A stretch of 22,232 nt of DNA from Chara braunii (lineage: Eukaryota > Streptophyta > Charophyceae > Charales > Characeae): positions 111,318 to 133,549 of the forward strand of contig BFEA01001014.1 in assembly GCA_003427395.1 (NCBI GenBank), written 5' to 3'. The notes below the pieces were generated by a model that did no database searches, had not been told where the DNA came from, and was given only the letters and a program-made list of their open reading frames with translations. Within the stretch, counting starts at the first letter, position 1; every line of letters begins with the position of its first letter. This document shows positions 1 to 8,729 of this stretch, piece by piece. The position numbers were made by a program, and so were the translations under genes.

Positions 1-1137
1 GCCACACACACACTCATCAAGGACAGCATAAAGGTAAGATTTGAAGCATCCTATGAGGAGGAAACATCACCGAAGTATCCCGAAGTGAAGCGCCATACAC
101 ACACACACATCAAGGACAACATAAAGGTAAAATTTGAAGCATCCCATGAGGAGGAATCATCACCGAAGTATCCCGAAGTGAAGCGTCATACACACACCCA
201 TCAAAGACAACATAAAGGTAAGATTAGAAGCATCCTATAAGGAGAAAACATCACAGAAGTATCCCGAAGTGAAGCACCACACACACACCCATCAAGGACA
301 GCATAAAGGTAAGATTTGAAGCATCCCATGAGGAGGAATCNTCACCGAAGTATCCCGAAGTGAAGCGCCATACACACACCCATCAAGGACAGCATAAAGG
401 TAAGATTTGAAGCATCATATGAGAAGGAAACATCACCGAAGTATCCCGAAGTGAAGCGCCACACACACACCCATCAAGGACAACATAAAGGTAAGATTTG
501 AAGCATCCCATGAGGAGGAATCATAACTTAAGTATCCCGAAGTGAAGCGCCATACACACACCCATCAAGGACAGCATAAAGGTAAGGTTTGAAGCATCTT
601 ATGAGGAGGAAACATCACGGAACTATCCCAAGGTGAATCGCAACTTACCCAAGCACCCAAAGCAGTGAAAACTCAAAGTTTGAAGCAATTTATGAAGAGG
701 AAACATTTCGGAACTATCCTAAGGTGAATCGCAACTTACCCAAGCCCCCAAGCCAGTGAAAACTCAAAGTTTGAAGCAATCTAGGAAGAGGAAACATTAA
801 CGAAACTATCCCAAGGTGAATCGCAACTTACCCAAGCCCCCAAATCAGTGAAAACTCAAAGTTTGAAGCAATCTATGAAGAGGAAACATCACGGAACTAT
901 CCCAAGGTGAATCGCAACTTGCCCAAGCCCCCAAATCAGTGAAAACTCAAAGTTTGAAGCAATCTATGAAGAGGAAACATCACGGAACTATCCCAAGGTG
1001 AATCTCCATTTACCCAAGCCCCCAAATCAGTGAAAACATAAAGTTTGAAGCAATCTATGAAGAGGAAACATCACGGAACTTTCACAAGGTGAATCACAAC
1101 TCACCCAAGCACCTAAATCAGTGAAAACTTAAATTTT
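1..1137. repeat. 91-bp satellite array, two sub-families
   Basis: About 12.5 head-to-tail units. Unit starts (the GCCACAC/GCCATAC-type motif) fall near 1, 92, 185, 276, 367, 458 and 549. The GGTGAATC motif of the second type falls near 632, 723, 815, 906, 997 and 1088. Spacing is 91 bp almost throughout, with two spacings of 92-93. Units 1-7 carry a CA-rich segment (ACACACACCCATCAAGGAC). Units from about 630 on replace that half with CAACTTACCCAAGCCCCCAAA. Both types share the other half (TTTGAAGC, then GAGGAAACATCACgGAA.TATCCC), so this is one array with a sub-family switch near 600-650. The array is open at the left window edge. No conserved ORF runs through it. Confidence 0.96.
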
Positions 1138-1244
1138 GAAGGAAGGAAGAAGATAAGGAAGGGGGGGAAGAAGAAGGGGAGGAAGAGAGGTAAAGGAAGG
1201 AGAGAAAGAAGGAGAAGGGGAAAGGGAGGAGAGAGAAAGAAGAA

Positions 1245-1291
<47 letters not shown>

Positions 1292-1309
1292 AGAAGAGAG
1301 AAGGGAGAA
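1138..1309. repeat. Homopurine tract with (GAA)n microsatellite
   Basis: Abuts the end of the satellite. After T's at 1154 and 1191 the + strand is uninterrupted purine from 1192 to 1309 (118 nt). It includes an (AAG)n run at about 1236-1300 with one interruption near 1267. Serine- and leucine-rich ORFs on the opposite strand here are only translations of the repeat. Tracts like this can form triplex DNA in vitro; that is general knowledge, not shown here. Confidence 0.95.
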
Positions 1310-1870
1310 CCTTCCTCCTCTTTCACTCACCTCCCACTGGTCTCTTAGTCAATGGTCTTCCAGGCTTGGCTCTAGCTCCTTGAGCATAGCTCTCNCACCT
1401 NCCCAAGTCCTCCCCTTCTCTCACACTTCTCCTCTAGCTATGGCAGGGTCCTACCTCTAAGGCTGTGGAGTCCTTCCNTNTAGAAGGGCTAAGGGGACCC
1501 CTTTCAGCCTTTCCTCCTACTTCACAGCTTGAGGGCTATGGGGGACCACTCTCCTTGCTCCCTTCTAGCCTCTAGGTCACCTTTCTCAGTCTTACCACCA
1601 TAGCCAGGCTACAGGCTAGCTCTGACCCTCACTCCCTTGCTCTATCTCACTAGTACTCACTCACGGACTCATTTGGGCAGCATGGGCACCTCTCATGCTC
1701 AAATGAGAGTTGCGGCCTACACCTCCAGCTTATGTAGGCTGGAACAGGTGCACCGCCCAACCTCTAGGCCCCTCCCAGTGCCTCTAGGTGGAGCGAGGTA
1801 CCCCAAGGGCCAAATTTCCAGTTTTGGCCTACCTGGAGGTACTTGGGCCTCATTTTGGCCAGGTACATGC

Positions 1871-1899
1871 AGTCCGAGAGGCTGGTACCCTCTCGGACT
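1871..1899. repeat. Perfect 11-bp inverted repeat
   Basis: AGTCCGAGAGG at 1871-1881 and its exact reverse complement at 1889-1899 flank a 7-nt loop (1882-1888). There is no T-run after it on either strand, so it does not look like a simple terminator. Confidence 0.85.
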
Positions 1900-2067
1900 A
1901 ACCCTTGGCCTACCCTGGACTCTTTTCTTTTCAAAAAGTGCTGCCTCTTGGGTACCACTACCCCAAAATGCAGCCTTTACCAAAATTTGAGGGCCTAGAG
2001 GTCCGTTTTTCGTTTTTCCGTAGTCTAGGCCTCTTGTGAGTAGGCCGTTGCATTTTCCCAAGTGGCG

Positions 2068-2105
2068 CCATAGATCTCAGCCTTGGATTTGGCTGAGATC
2101 TATGG
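2068..2105. repeat. Perfect 15-bp inverted repeat
   Basis: The arm at 2068-2082 (CCATAGATCTCAGCC) pairs exactly with 2091-2105 around an 8-nt loop (2083-2090). The next pair outward is a G-T wobble. It lies in an otherwise featureless stretch. Confidence 0.92.
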
Positions 2106-2971
2106 TTCTTATCATTCCGAGTTACTCCAAGCTCCCCTTGCTCCAAATTTGAGTCCTTTGCCCCAATTTTCAATTTTTTTTGATGTACCTGGCCCAAACC
2201 TTGAGCCAAATTCGCAGTTTTGTCTTGCTCCTCTCTTTGTTTTCCCTCCATTTTGCTGCCAATTCATTCCGGAGCTAGCCGTTTTGCGTCTGCCCAAAAA
2301 AAACGGCTAGATCTCCTCTACCATGGGATCAGATTTCAGATCTAAGGCCCAAAAATAAGCCGGCCAACTCACATCAGCATTTTTCCTTATTTTTGTTGCT
2401 TTAATTCAGACATTGCAGAGGTAATGCTCCAAGGGTCTTATTTCTACAATCCGGACTGCACTCATAGGATCTAGGAGGGATGAGGTCATCATTGGGACCT
2501 GCCCATCCCTACTGCTGCAGTCCCAACATGGCGGCACTTTTTCCTCCACTCATTCCTCCTCCTTTGTCTCATTCCCCCCCCCTTTTCTCCCTTTTTCTCT
2601 CCCTCTTTCTTTTATTGTTGTAGGGATAAGTGTCCAACGGCTATTCCTCTTCTTTCTAGTTGTTGGAGTTTACTGAAGGCCTGTTTTGTAGCCGGCACAT
2701 GACCGTTGCATCTCGGACTGCAGTAGTGGCACCCCCAAGGCCAAAGGGGGCTCCTTTTTGCTGCCGCCGCTTCCAGTTTGAGGCCTCCTTGCTCCGATTT
2801 TCTCCGGCCAGCCCCGTTTCTCCACGTGGAGCCCTCGGAACTTCGTTTCTCTTGGTTTGGCTGGTCCGGCATAACCCGAACCGCTGGCCGGCCCCTCCCT
2901 ACTGGTTACTCCTTCTTTATTCCCCTCGGCACCTCCCCCCAGCGCTTGCCGAGGCGGTACTTAGTATTTTC

Positions 2972-3098
2972 ATCCGGATCCCTGGCCCAGACGGTCCCGC
3001 CCACCTGTCATTATGTTGTTTTATTTTTATCGTTGTTGCACTCGGTCGGAGACGGAGGATCCGGATCCATGGCCCGGACGGTCCCGCCCCAGGTGTCC
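2972..3098. repeat. Two-copy ~40-bp direct repeat, 87-bp offset
   Basis: ATCCGGATCC..TGGCCC.GACGGTCCCGCCC occurs at about 2972-3008 and again at about 3059-3096 with a few mismatches. It lies inside a long plus-strand open frame (2660-3487) that I judge non-coding: it has low-complexity Pro/Ser/Arg composition, no motifs, and equally open overlapping frames. The rest of 2660-3260 is C-rich and otherwise unremarkable. Confidence 0.7.
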
Positions 3099-3262
3099 TC
3101 CGTCTTTCCCGTCATACGCCCGTCTCCCCCATTCCGTCGACAACTTCTGTCAGCGCCCGACTTCTCCTCCTTTTCTTATTGCTCCTAGTCCCTCCCCTTC
3201 GTCGGGCGTCACCCTGGGTGACGACCCGCTCTCGTGCGTCCCTCTCTCGGGCTACCACGTCG

Positions 3263-3570
3263 GTGGCTCCGACCTTCGGCCCTCGTCCGCGGCTCTTGAC
3301 GCTTTATCCTATTGATACCTGCCCTACTAGTGGTCCTGTCGGTGCCGCCATCTTGTCTAGGCCCACGTGGTCCCTGACACTTTGGTCCGCCTGCGCCTCG
3401 TCTATTTCTAGATCTTACGTGGTTCCTGGTACTTCGCCCTGCCGATACCACGCCGTCTCCCGGTTATGCGTGGTCCCCGACACCTAGTCCTGCTGGCACC
3501 GCACGTCTTCTTAGTCCTCTGTGGTCCCGACACTTTGTCTTTCCTGTGCCCCGTCTTCCCTTGGTGCTCA
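3263..3570. repeat. Degenerate ~51-bp tandem repeat
   Basis: A (C/A)GTGGTCCC(T/C)GACAC-type motif recurs at about 3367, 3419, 3470 and 3521, spaced 52, 51 and 51 bp. Weaker relatives lie near 3263, 3330 and 3563. Because 51 is a multiple of three, minus-strand frames here give basic 17-residue repeats of the form K/R-x-Q/R-x-P-R, but the frame changes between units and no single long ORF covers the array. From about 3570 to 4027 I see only C/T-rich sequence. Confidence 0.7.
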
Positions 3571-4027
3571 TGACGTCCTTCCGCCTTACAGCGATCTCCG
3601 CTCCCCGTTCCCCCTTGCGTCCCACACGCTGTTCCCCTCCGGACGCTGGTTCCCACCTAACCCGCGATCTCCTTGGCCTTCCTGTCGCCGTGTCGCGCCG
3701 GCGCCTTGCGCCCTGTCCCTTCTTTCTTTCCTTCCTTCCCTTGCTGCGCACCTCCTATGCTACTACCGACTTCCCGGTGGCCCTTCTCCTTCCTTGGGAA
3801 AAGAGTCGCTCCTGCTATACTCTCACAATCCTTTGCCGCTCCCCGCTTAGACAATTCCTTTCTAGCTTGGCGGTCCTGACGATTCTGGGCAGCCTCTAGC
3901 TTCCTATCATCTGTGCCCGCGCTTCCGATCTTTTAAGCGTTCCTACCTCCGGTTTTCTTTGTCGTGCACAAACTAGTCATATAAAGTCTCTCGAGTGACG
4001 GAAAATCGTTCGGGACTCACCAGTCTC

Positions 4028-4060
4028 GACATATTCCCCCCACTCATTCGCGATGTCCTC
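4028..4060 (-). other. Polypurine-tract-like motif, copy 1
   Basis: On the minus strand this reads GATGAGGACATCGCGAATGAGTGGGGGG followed by AATATGTCGAG. It closely matches the motif at 5267-5312. A short acidic coding-like stretch followed by G-rich purines and then TG is the usual layout at the 3' LTR edge of Ty3/gypsy elements, so this may be a relic of such a junction. The 4061-4780 interval next to it holds no gene I can support. Confidence 0.4.
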
Positions 4061-4779
4061 ATCGCACACCAATCCATGGTTAGCAGGGATTTTGGGGTGA
4101 TAGACAGGCAAGGCAAGGGAGTGGGGTGGGATGAGTAGTTAGCTTGCCAGAGTTCCTTTTTGTCTTTTTCCACTCTTTTCTCGGGTCCTTCTTTAAGTTT
4201 CCGCTCCTTGGGGCGGGGGAGGGTATGGAGGGGTCGGGTTTTTGTTTTGGATTTCCTTTGGATTGTGTAACGAGCGTGTAACACTCTCTGTGCATCAACG
4301 TCCGTCTCACAACTGTATCTCTTTCTCACTGAAATTCCCAAATACCCGAGAGTTTCCCACCAACCTCCGATGTCGTCCCACAAAAGAGAGGACGACGAGC
4401 CCATCAGTGCCATCACCCTCCCCAGGGACCGTGGTAAGAGGAAGATTGTGGCGGCGAATGTCACAAGGATCATTCGCCATGGCTTCCTCCAGGTGCGAGC
4501 TAGCAACACATCAAGGAGCTTAAGCAGCTTGATGTTTTTTTTCCTTATCAAGTCGACTTGCATCGCCCCTTGGAGGGGTCTGACCACAGACATGCCCTGC
4601 AGCTAGTTTTTCATTGTACGTTATTTCTCGTTCTCGACAATGTCTTGAAGGCTGCATTCGTAATCTCAATTCTATCTTCCCATTTCATTGAAAAAACATT
4701 CTCTAGCAAAAATCATTTTGGCTTTGTCTCATTCATTACTCTTAGAACATCCACTTATTTTCAATACAATTTTTCCTCT

Positions 4780-5250
4780 CCCCGAAGCTCATACATAGCC
4801 AAATCCACATGCATCCTTCCCGGGTCATTTCTCCCGGTCTTTCTTAGGTCCTGCCAATTCCGCATGCATATCATCCTCTGCCTTTTCTTGCCCTTTACTT
4901 AATTGACTCTCCATGTGCATTGCTTGGCTCACCCCCCAGCCACTTCTCATCTTTTCAAGCTTATACGAGCCAGTTACACAGCCAATTCTCAGTCTGCCAA
5001 TTCCTTTCCTGGGTCTATGCAGAATCAATTACACCAACCCTTTCCTTCCTGGTTATCTTGCCAAGCCATTTTCTCGAGTTTATATCATGTTACTTACTCA
5101 AGTATTTTATGCTCTGGCATCTTGCTAGGCCCCCTTTTCTCAGGCCTATACAAAGTCATTTACAACTTTTTTTTTTTCTGTTCTGGCCATCTTGACAGGC
5201 CCCTTTTTCCCAAGCCCATGCAAAATCAATTACCTGTCTTAATTACATGC
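4780..5250. repeat. Degenerate ~65-70-bp tandem repeat
   Basis: A motif close to CTATRCAAARTCAATTAC recurs on the + strand near 4958, 5012, 5077, 5143 and 5214. Each of the upper copies is preceded by a C/T-rich segment and CATCTTG.CAGGCCCC. Offsets are roughly 54, 65, 66 and 70 bp. A more distant relative (GAAGCTCATACATAGCC) lies near 4783. Decay is heavy. Confidence 0.65.
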
Positions 5251-5266
5251 GTATTCATTGGTAGAT

Positions 5267-5312
5267 GGCACACCTTCCCCCCACTCAAAACGCGATGTCT
5301 CCATCGCGCGAT
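5267..5312 (-). promoter_or_regulatory. Possible polypurine tract / 3' LTR edge, copy 2
   Basis: Minus strand: CGATGGAGACATCGCG, TTTTGA, then GTGGGGGGAAGG and TGTGCC. The reading frame through it ends in a TGA inside TTTTGAGTGG just before the purine run. The minus strand continues with TGTGCC from about 5271 downwards, a possible LTR 5' TG. This follows the general Ty3/gypsy arrangement (pol end, PPT, LTR) and shares about 35 bp of similarity with 4028-4060. No matching 5' LTR copy was found, so the assignment is an inference. Confidence 0.45.
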
Positions 5313-5611
5313 TGGTTCTCACTTGGAGGTACGCAGACCTTTGGCCCACCAACCGCAAGTCAAGGACACAAGCCCGTCCGCTTCACAAAAGGAAGAATGA
5401 TCAGCTCCTCCCCAGCGGACGACGCCTCGTTCTTCTACCCGGTCCGACCTTTCTTCTCTTACGTGGCGAACACCAATACCGAGGTTCCTCCCCATGTCTG
5501 CCAGGCGGGTCCAATCCAAGCCTGCCAGGGCCTCGTCTAGTCGTAAGAGCGTTCCTCGCGAATCGTTCCTTCCGAGTGGTGATTTTCTGGATTCCGGCCT
5601 CTTTCTTTTAA

Positions 5612-5733
5612 GAGAGTTGGGGCTCTCGATTAATCCGCGAGTGTAGGTACGAAAACCTCGCAATTAGTCCCGAAGCGGTTGTAATGCTTCGGCAGGGCAG
5701 TGTCAGTGCCCTGTGGTGGCCGCGGACTCCACC
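5612..5733. other. Cluster of five abutting stem-loops
   Basis: Five hairpins run back to back. (1) 5612-5616 with 5623-5627, 5 bp. (2) 5628-5634 plus 5637-5641 with 5657-5661 plus 5663-5669, 12 bp with a small CC/A internal loop and one G-T. (3) 5670-5676 with 5686-5692, 7 bp. (4) 5693-5699 with 5707-5713, 7 bp. (5) 5715-5719 with 5729-5733, 5 bp. Hairpins 1 to 4 have no spacer between them. I do not recognise it as tRNA, rRNA, hammerhead or a group II intron domain. It could act as RNA on either strand or as DNA secondary structure. The 5734-6210 stretch beyond it has no supportable gene. Confidence 0.6.
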
Positions 5734-6210
5734 CGGTACTCCGCCAAGCCTCTCCCCTTGGACAATGCCGCCCAACTTAGCGCGGGCAGCCGTGGTCCGA
5801 CCCAAACGGCCATGCCACCCGTCTATGACATGGCGTGTGGTTGGAGAGTAGCAAAATAGAGTAGATGAGAATGGCTTTCCTGCCCATTTGACTCTCTCGC
5901 CCTTTGACGTTTAGGCATTCAACAGGAGGCGCAGTTGGAACTCCCCGACTAGAGCTCATTGTCGGAGGTGGTTCCGGACGTCCCGCACCGATCCAAGTGG
6001 TGGGTGCCTTATTCCTTTCACCCTCATCCTCTCGAAGAGGAACAGGTCGCGCTGAGATTTTTTCCTTTAAAGGGATAGAGGTCCTGGGGTCGCGGTGCAT
6101 GCACCGGTATCCCCCTCTCGCTGAGGCCAAGGACTAGAAAACGAGAAATTCAATTTTAAGGCTTTTTCCAAGTCCATTTCGAGTTGCCTAGGGTCCCCTG
6201 TTTATACAAT

Positions 6211-6445
6211 GCAATTTCCAATACTCAGTCCAATTCCAATACTCAGTCTCATTCCCATGCTCAATATCAGTCCAGTGCTCAATGCAATATCTTTTCCAAG
6301 GTTGAGTCCAATATCCTTTCCAAGGCTCAGCTCTTCCAATCTTACCCAAGGCTCGGCTCAATGCCTCTTTCAAACTCGGCTCAATATCTCATCAATATCT
6401 TTTCCAAAGCTCAGCTCTTCCAATATCATGCATCTCAAGCAGCGA
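6211..6445. repeat. Short degenerate CTCAGTCCAAT-type repeats
   Basis: Irregular repeats of TCAGTCCAAT, TCAATATC and TTTTCCAAGGCTCAGCTCTTCCAAT at 18-36-nt spacing on the + strand. The plus-strand open frames across it are Ser/Gln/Asn-rich translations of the repeat and carry no domain. Confidence 0.6.
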
Positions 6446-6500
6446 TTGAAGGGGGCTCCAGTGCCAATTCCAAAGAATGACCCTTGTCAGGGGCCATTCC

Positions 6501-6692
6501 GAACAACCTGGTTAGGGTCGTTCTTTCCACTTCCAAGTCGAACAGCCTGGTTAGGTCATTCTTATCCATTGCAATCGGACAGCTTGGTTAGCACCATCCT
6601 TATCCATTTCAATTGGGCAGCCTGATTAGGGTCATCCTTGTCCATTTCAATTGAACAGCCTGGTTAGGGCCATTCTTGTTCATTGCAATGTT
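6501..6692. repeat. 38-bp tandem repeat, five copies
   Basis: Units built on GAACAGCCTGGTTAGGGTCATTCTTGTCCATTTCAATT start near 6501, 6540, 6577, 6615 and 6653, giving periods of 39, 37, 38 and 38 bp. Copies 2 to 5 are the most alike. Copy 1 diverges in its second half. Confidence 0.85.
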
Positions 6693-7663
6693 AGCGCCCG
6701 AGGGGATGGGCCTCGAGGACACAGATCCTATCTCGTCTCGGGGGTTAGAGGGCGGCCATCGTCTCGGGTTTTTACGCATGCTTCTTCCTTTTCCTCGTGT
6801 CTTTTGTCATTCTTACATCCATCCATACATCCGACTTAGCGTCTAGTACTCAAGTTGAGGCTCGCGGCCCCAAGCAGCACTAGCCCACCCGGCTGTTCAC
6901 CATTGCAAGGGGTGTTGCATCATTTCAATGTTTCCCTGTGATTTTTCTGACTTCTCATATGTTTCTCAGTGCTCTGGGATTGCCTGGGGTAGGTTGGATT
7001 AGGCTCCTAGGGGAGAGGGTGCCTCTCTACCCGTAGGTCCCCTAACCTCTCACAAAGGTTCATGCAATGACTCATTCAGTCCTGGATACACAATTTCAAA
7101 GGAAAAACTCTCGCCATGACTGCATCTTCCAATGTTCAAGAGTTCACATGCCCCTGCCTATTTTCTCGAGGCAAAGTCAATAATCCCCAAAGTCTATTTC
7201 TTACTACCAAAAAAGTTCACATTTTTCCCAGAGAAGCAAATACTTATACAAAGTAGCACAAACCTCTCAACCCCTACTAGTTTCCTCAATCCAAAAGGTA
7301 GTTTCATTAAAGTCCTTCCCAAAAAAGGAGGAGACAAAGTTCGAGTGCAACGACAACATTACAGATTCGTCTCATCTAGGTCCCCCTTGTTTCCCCTTTT
7401 TCTTTCCCTTCATCTACCCAGCCATCCAGAATTATATGCTAAGTGCAAAAAAACTCTTGTGCCCATTCCCGAAGAAGCAACGACTTATGTGAAGTAGCAT
7501 TCGTTACCCAGTCCTTAGCCGCTTCGAGCTTAGCAGCTGTCTCATCACAGTTCATTCGGAAAGAAGTTCAAATGCGCAAAAAAGGAAAGATGGCAGTTCT
7601 TGCTGCCCGGCTACCAACCCCTCCCCGATTCTCAGCTATTTCCATCATGCCTGATGTCCCCTT
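6693..7663. other. Non-coding stretch, no gene seen
   Basis: No ORF here has recognisable content. A 22-nt polypyrimidine run at 7390-7411 reads as a polypurine tract on the minus strand. It is an alternative candidate for the retrotransposon's 3' priming site, because it lies just downstream of the last minus-strand ORF. Confidence 0.5.
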
Positions 7664-8281
7664 TTACTGTCCCGGTGCCTGGCGCCGAGCCTCCCTCCTT
7701 GCACGGTCCTCCATCTCTTGCTCCATTAGCCTCTTTATGGTCTGTAGATGGCGAAGCGTTTCTTCTGAAAAGAATGTTGTTGGGGATATGTCTTCTCCCC
7801 TACTCAACTTTTCCTGGCCCTTCATTGCCCATTGATAATGCAAAATGTTGGCCCATTGATCGAACCAATCGCTGAACTCAGGTCCGAACTCTTCTATCCA
7901 TTTGTCCTTTTTCTCACCCGGTTGTTCCCCTCTTCCCCGTTCTTCCCTTGTGGGCGTTGTTACCTCATCTTCCTCTTCATCGCTGGTGAGGTCAATGAAC
8001 TCAACGAGCTCATTCTCCCCCGGCCGTTGTCCCTCCTCTGGGTTCCCCTCTTCGTTGCTGCTAGGAACATTGTCTGAAGGCAGCTCTATTGGCTCCCCTT
8101 CCTTCAGTGGTGACGGCCCTCTGGTCCCTTGTTTCTTGCCCCCTCTGTTTACCACGAGGTTGTGGTCAAACCCCAAATATAACTTCCTCTTCTTGGAGCT
8201 TGATTCCCCAGCCTGCCTTGATGACTGTCCCTCAGTAGGCCTATTGATAGCGTTGCCGTCATTTTCATTTCCGAATTTCAT
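7664..8281 (-). CDS. Acidic accessory ORF with SUMO-interaction-like motif
   Basis: An uninterrupted 205-codon ORF with an ATG start and TAA end. It begins about 450 bp downstream of the integrase stop on the same strand. I do not recognise a family. Visible parts: a basic cluster KKRK at residues 30-33 (NLS-like); a long charged Pro/Glu/Gly-rich region; a hydrophobic core followed by acids at 92-106 (EFIDLTSDEEEDE), which has the textbook form of a SUMO-interaction motif; a Trp/Phe-rich segment at 128-153 (WIEEFGPEFSDWFDQW); and a charged helix, probably coiled coil, at 171-200. Composition suggests a nuclear, largely disordered adaptor. It is open while most of the neighbouring gag-pol is broken, so it may be younger or under selection. 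It could be a retroelement accessory gene or an unrelated host gene fragment. Confidence 0.65.
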   Translation of the reverse strand: MKFGNENDGNAINRPTEGQSSRQAGESSSKKRKLYLGFDHNLVVNRGGKKQGTRGPSPLKEGEPIELPSDNVPSSNEEGNPEEGQRPGENELVEFIDLTSDEEEDEVTTPTREERGRGEQPGEKKDKWIEEFGPEFSDWFDQWANILHYQWAMKGQEKLSRGEDISPTTFFSEETLRHLQTIKRLMEQEMEDRARREARRQAPGQ

Positions 8282-8453
8282 TTCGCCGGTTGCTGTGTGC
8301 TCCTTGCCTGATCCTGTTCATGCATAATAATCCCCACAACCCCTCATATACACGCATTCCCTTCCAGTCTCATTTGCGATTTTGGAGGTTTCCCTAGAAC
8401 TCTTGCTTACCCCCATATAGTTGGTAACCCTATTATCCCTTAGAACCCTCGAC

Positions 8454-8640
8454 ACATTGTCCCCACACATAGGTGCCCCATGTAGGCAATCCACATCATC
8501 AACCCACAAAAACTATGGTACATTGTCCCAGCACATAAATACCTCGTCTAGACAGTCCCCAGCGTTACCCCGCAAAAACTATAATACATTGTCCCGTGCT
8601 CCCAGACCCAGTCACAGTCAGCCCAGACAATCTCCCCACG
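8454..8640. repeat. 66-bp tandem repeat, about 2.8 copies
   Basis: ACATTGTCCC starts units at about 8454, 8520 and 8586, exactly 66 bp apart. Each of the first two ends in CAAAAACTAT. The third is truncated and diverged after about 35 bp. The + strand stays open through all copies as a 22-residue repeat (TLSxHI...RQS...KNY), while the minus strand is not open. It sits between the integrase and the SUMO-motif ORF. I treat it as non-coding. Confidence 0.85.
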
Positions 8641-8729
8641 TTCCATAGAAATTCAAGTCACACGAAAGAACAACCCTTGTGGTCATGATTACTTCCATAG
8701 GGAGGCGGTCCGAAGTCAAAGCCAATTGT

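Larger units (their letters stand above)
1310..2659. other. Non-coding stretch, no gene seen
   Basis: Pyrimidine-rich + strand with several N's between 1395 and 1480. Short overlapping ORFs on both strands (all under 120 codons) show no recognisable motif and look like chance. The notable contents are two strong inverted repeats, listed separately, and C/T-rich runs near 2575-2615. Confidence 0.6.

Noticed and set aside
1-1137. Regular repeats resembling a CRISPR array
   Set aside because: The whole 91-bp unit is repeated with no unique spacers, and the context is eukaryotic.
2660-3487. 275-codon plus-strand ORF, the longest on that strand
   Set aside because: Pro/Ser/Arg low complexity from C-rich DNA, no motif, overlapping frames equally open, and it runs through two degenerate repeats.
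3973-4593. 206-codon minus-strand ORF
   Set aside because: No recognisable domain. It reads through the PPT-like motif in a frame different from the one that gives the acidic pol-end peptide.
5612-5733. Hammerhead or other retroelement ribozyme in the hairpin cluster
   Set aside because: The CTGATGA and CGAAA core pair in the required arrangement is not present on either strand.
5319-6130. Minus-strand ORFs of 65-117 codons between 5.3 and 6.1 kb
   Set aside because: No domains. They cross the stem-loop cluster and read in frames that do not join pol or the PPT-like motif.
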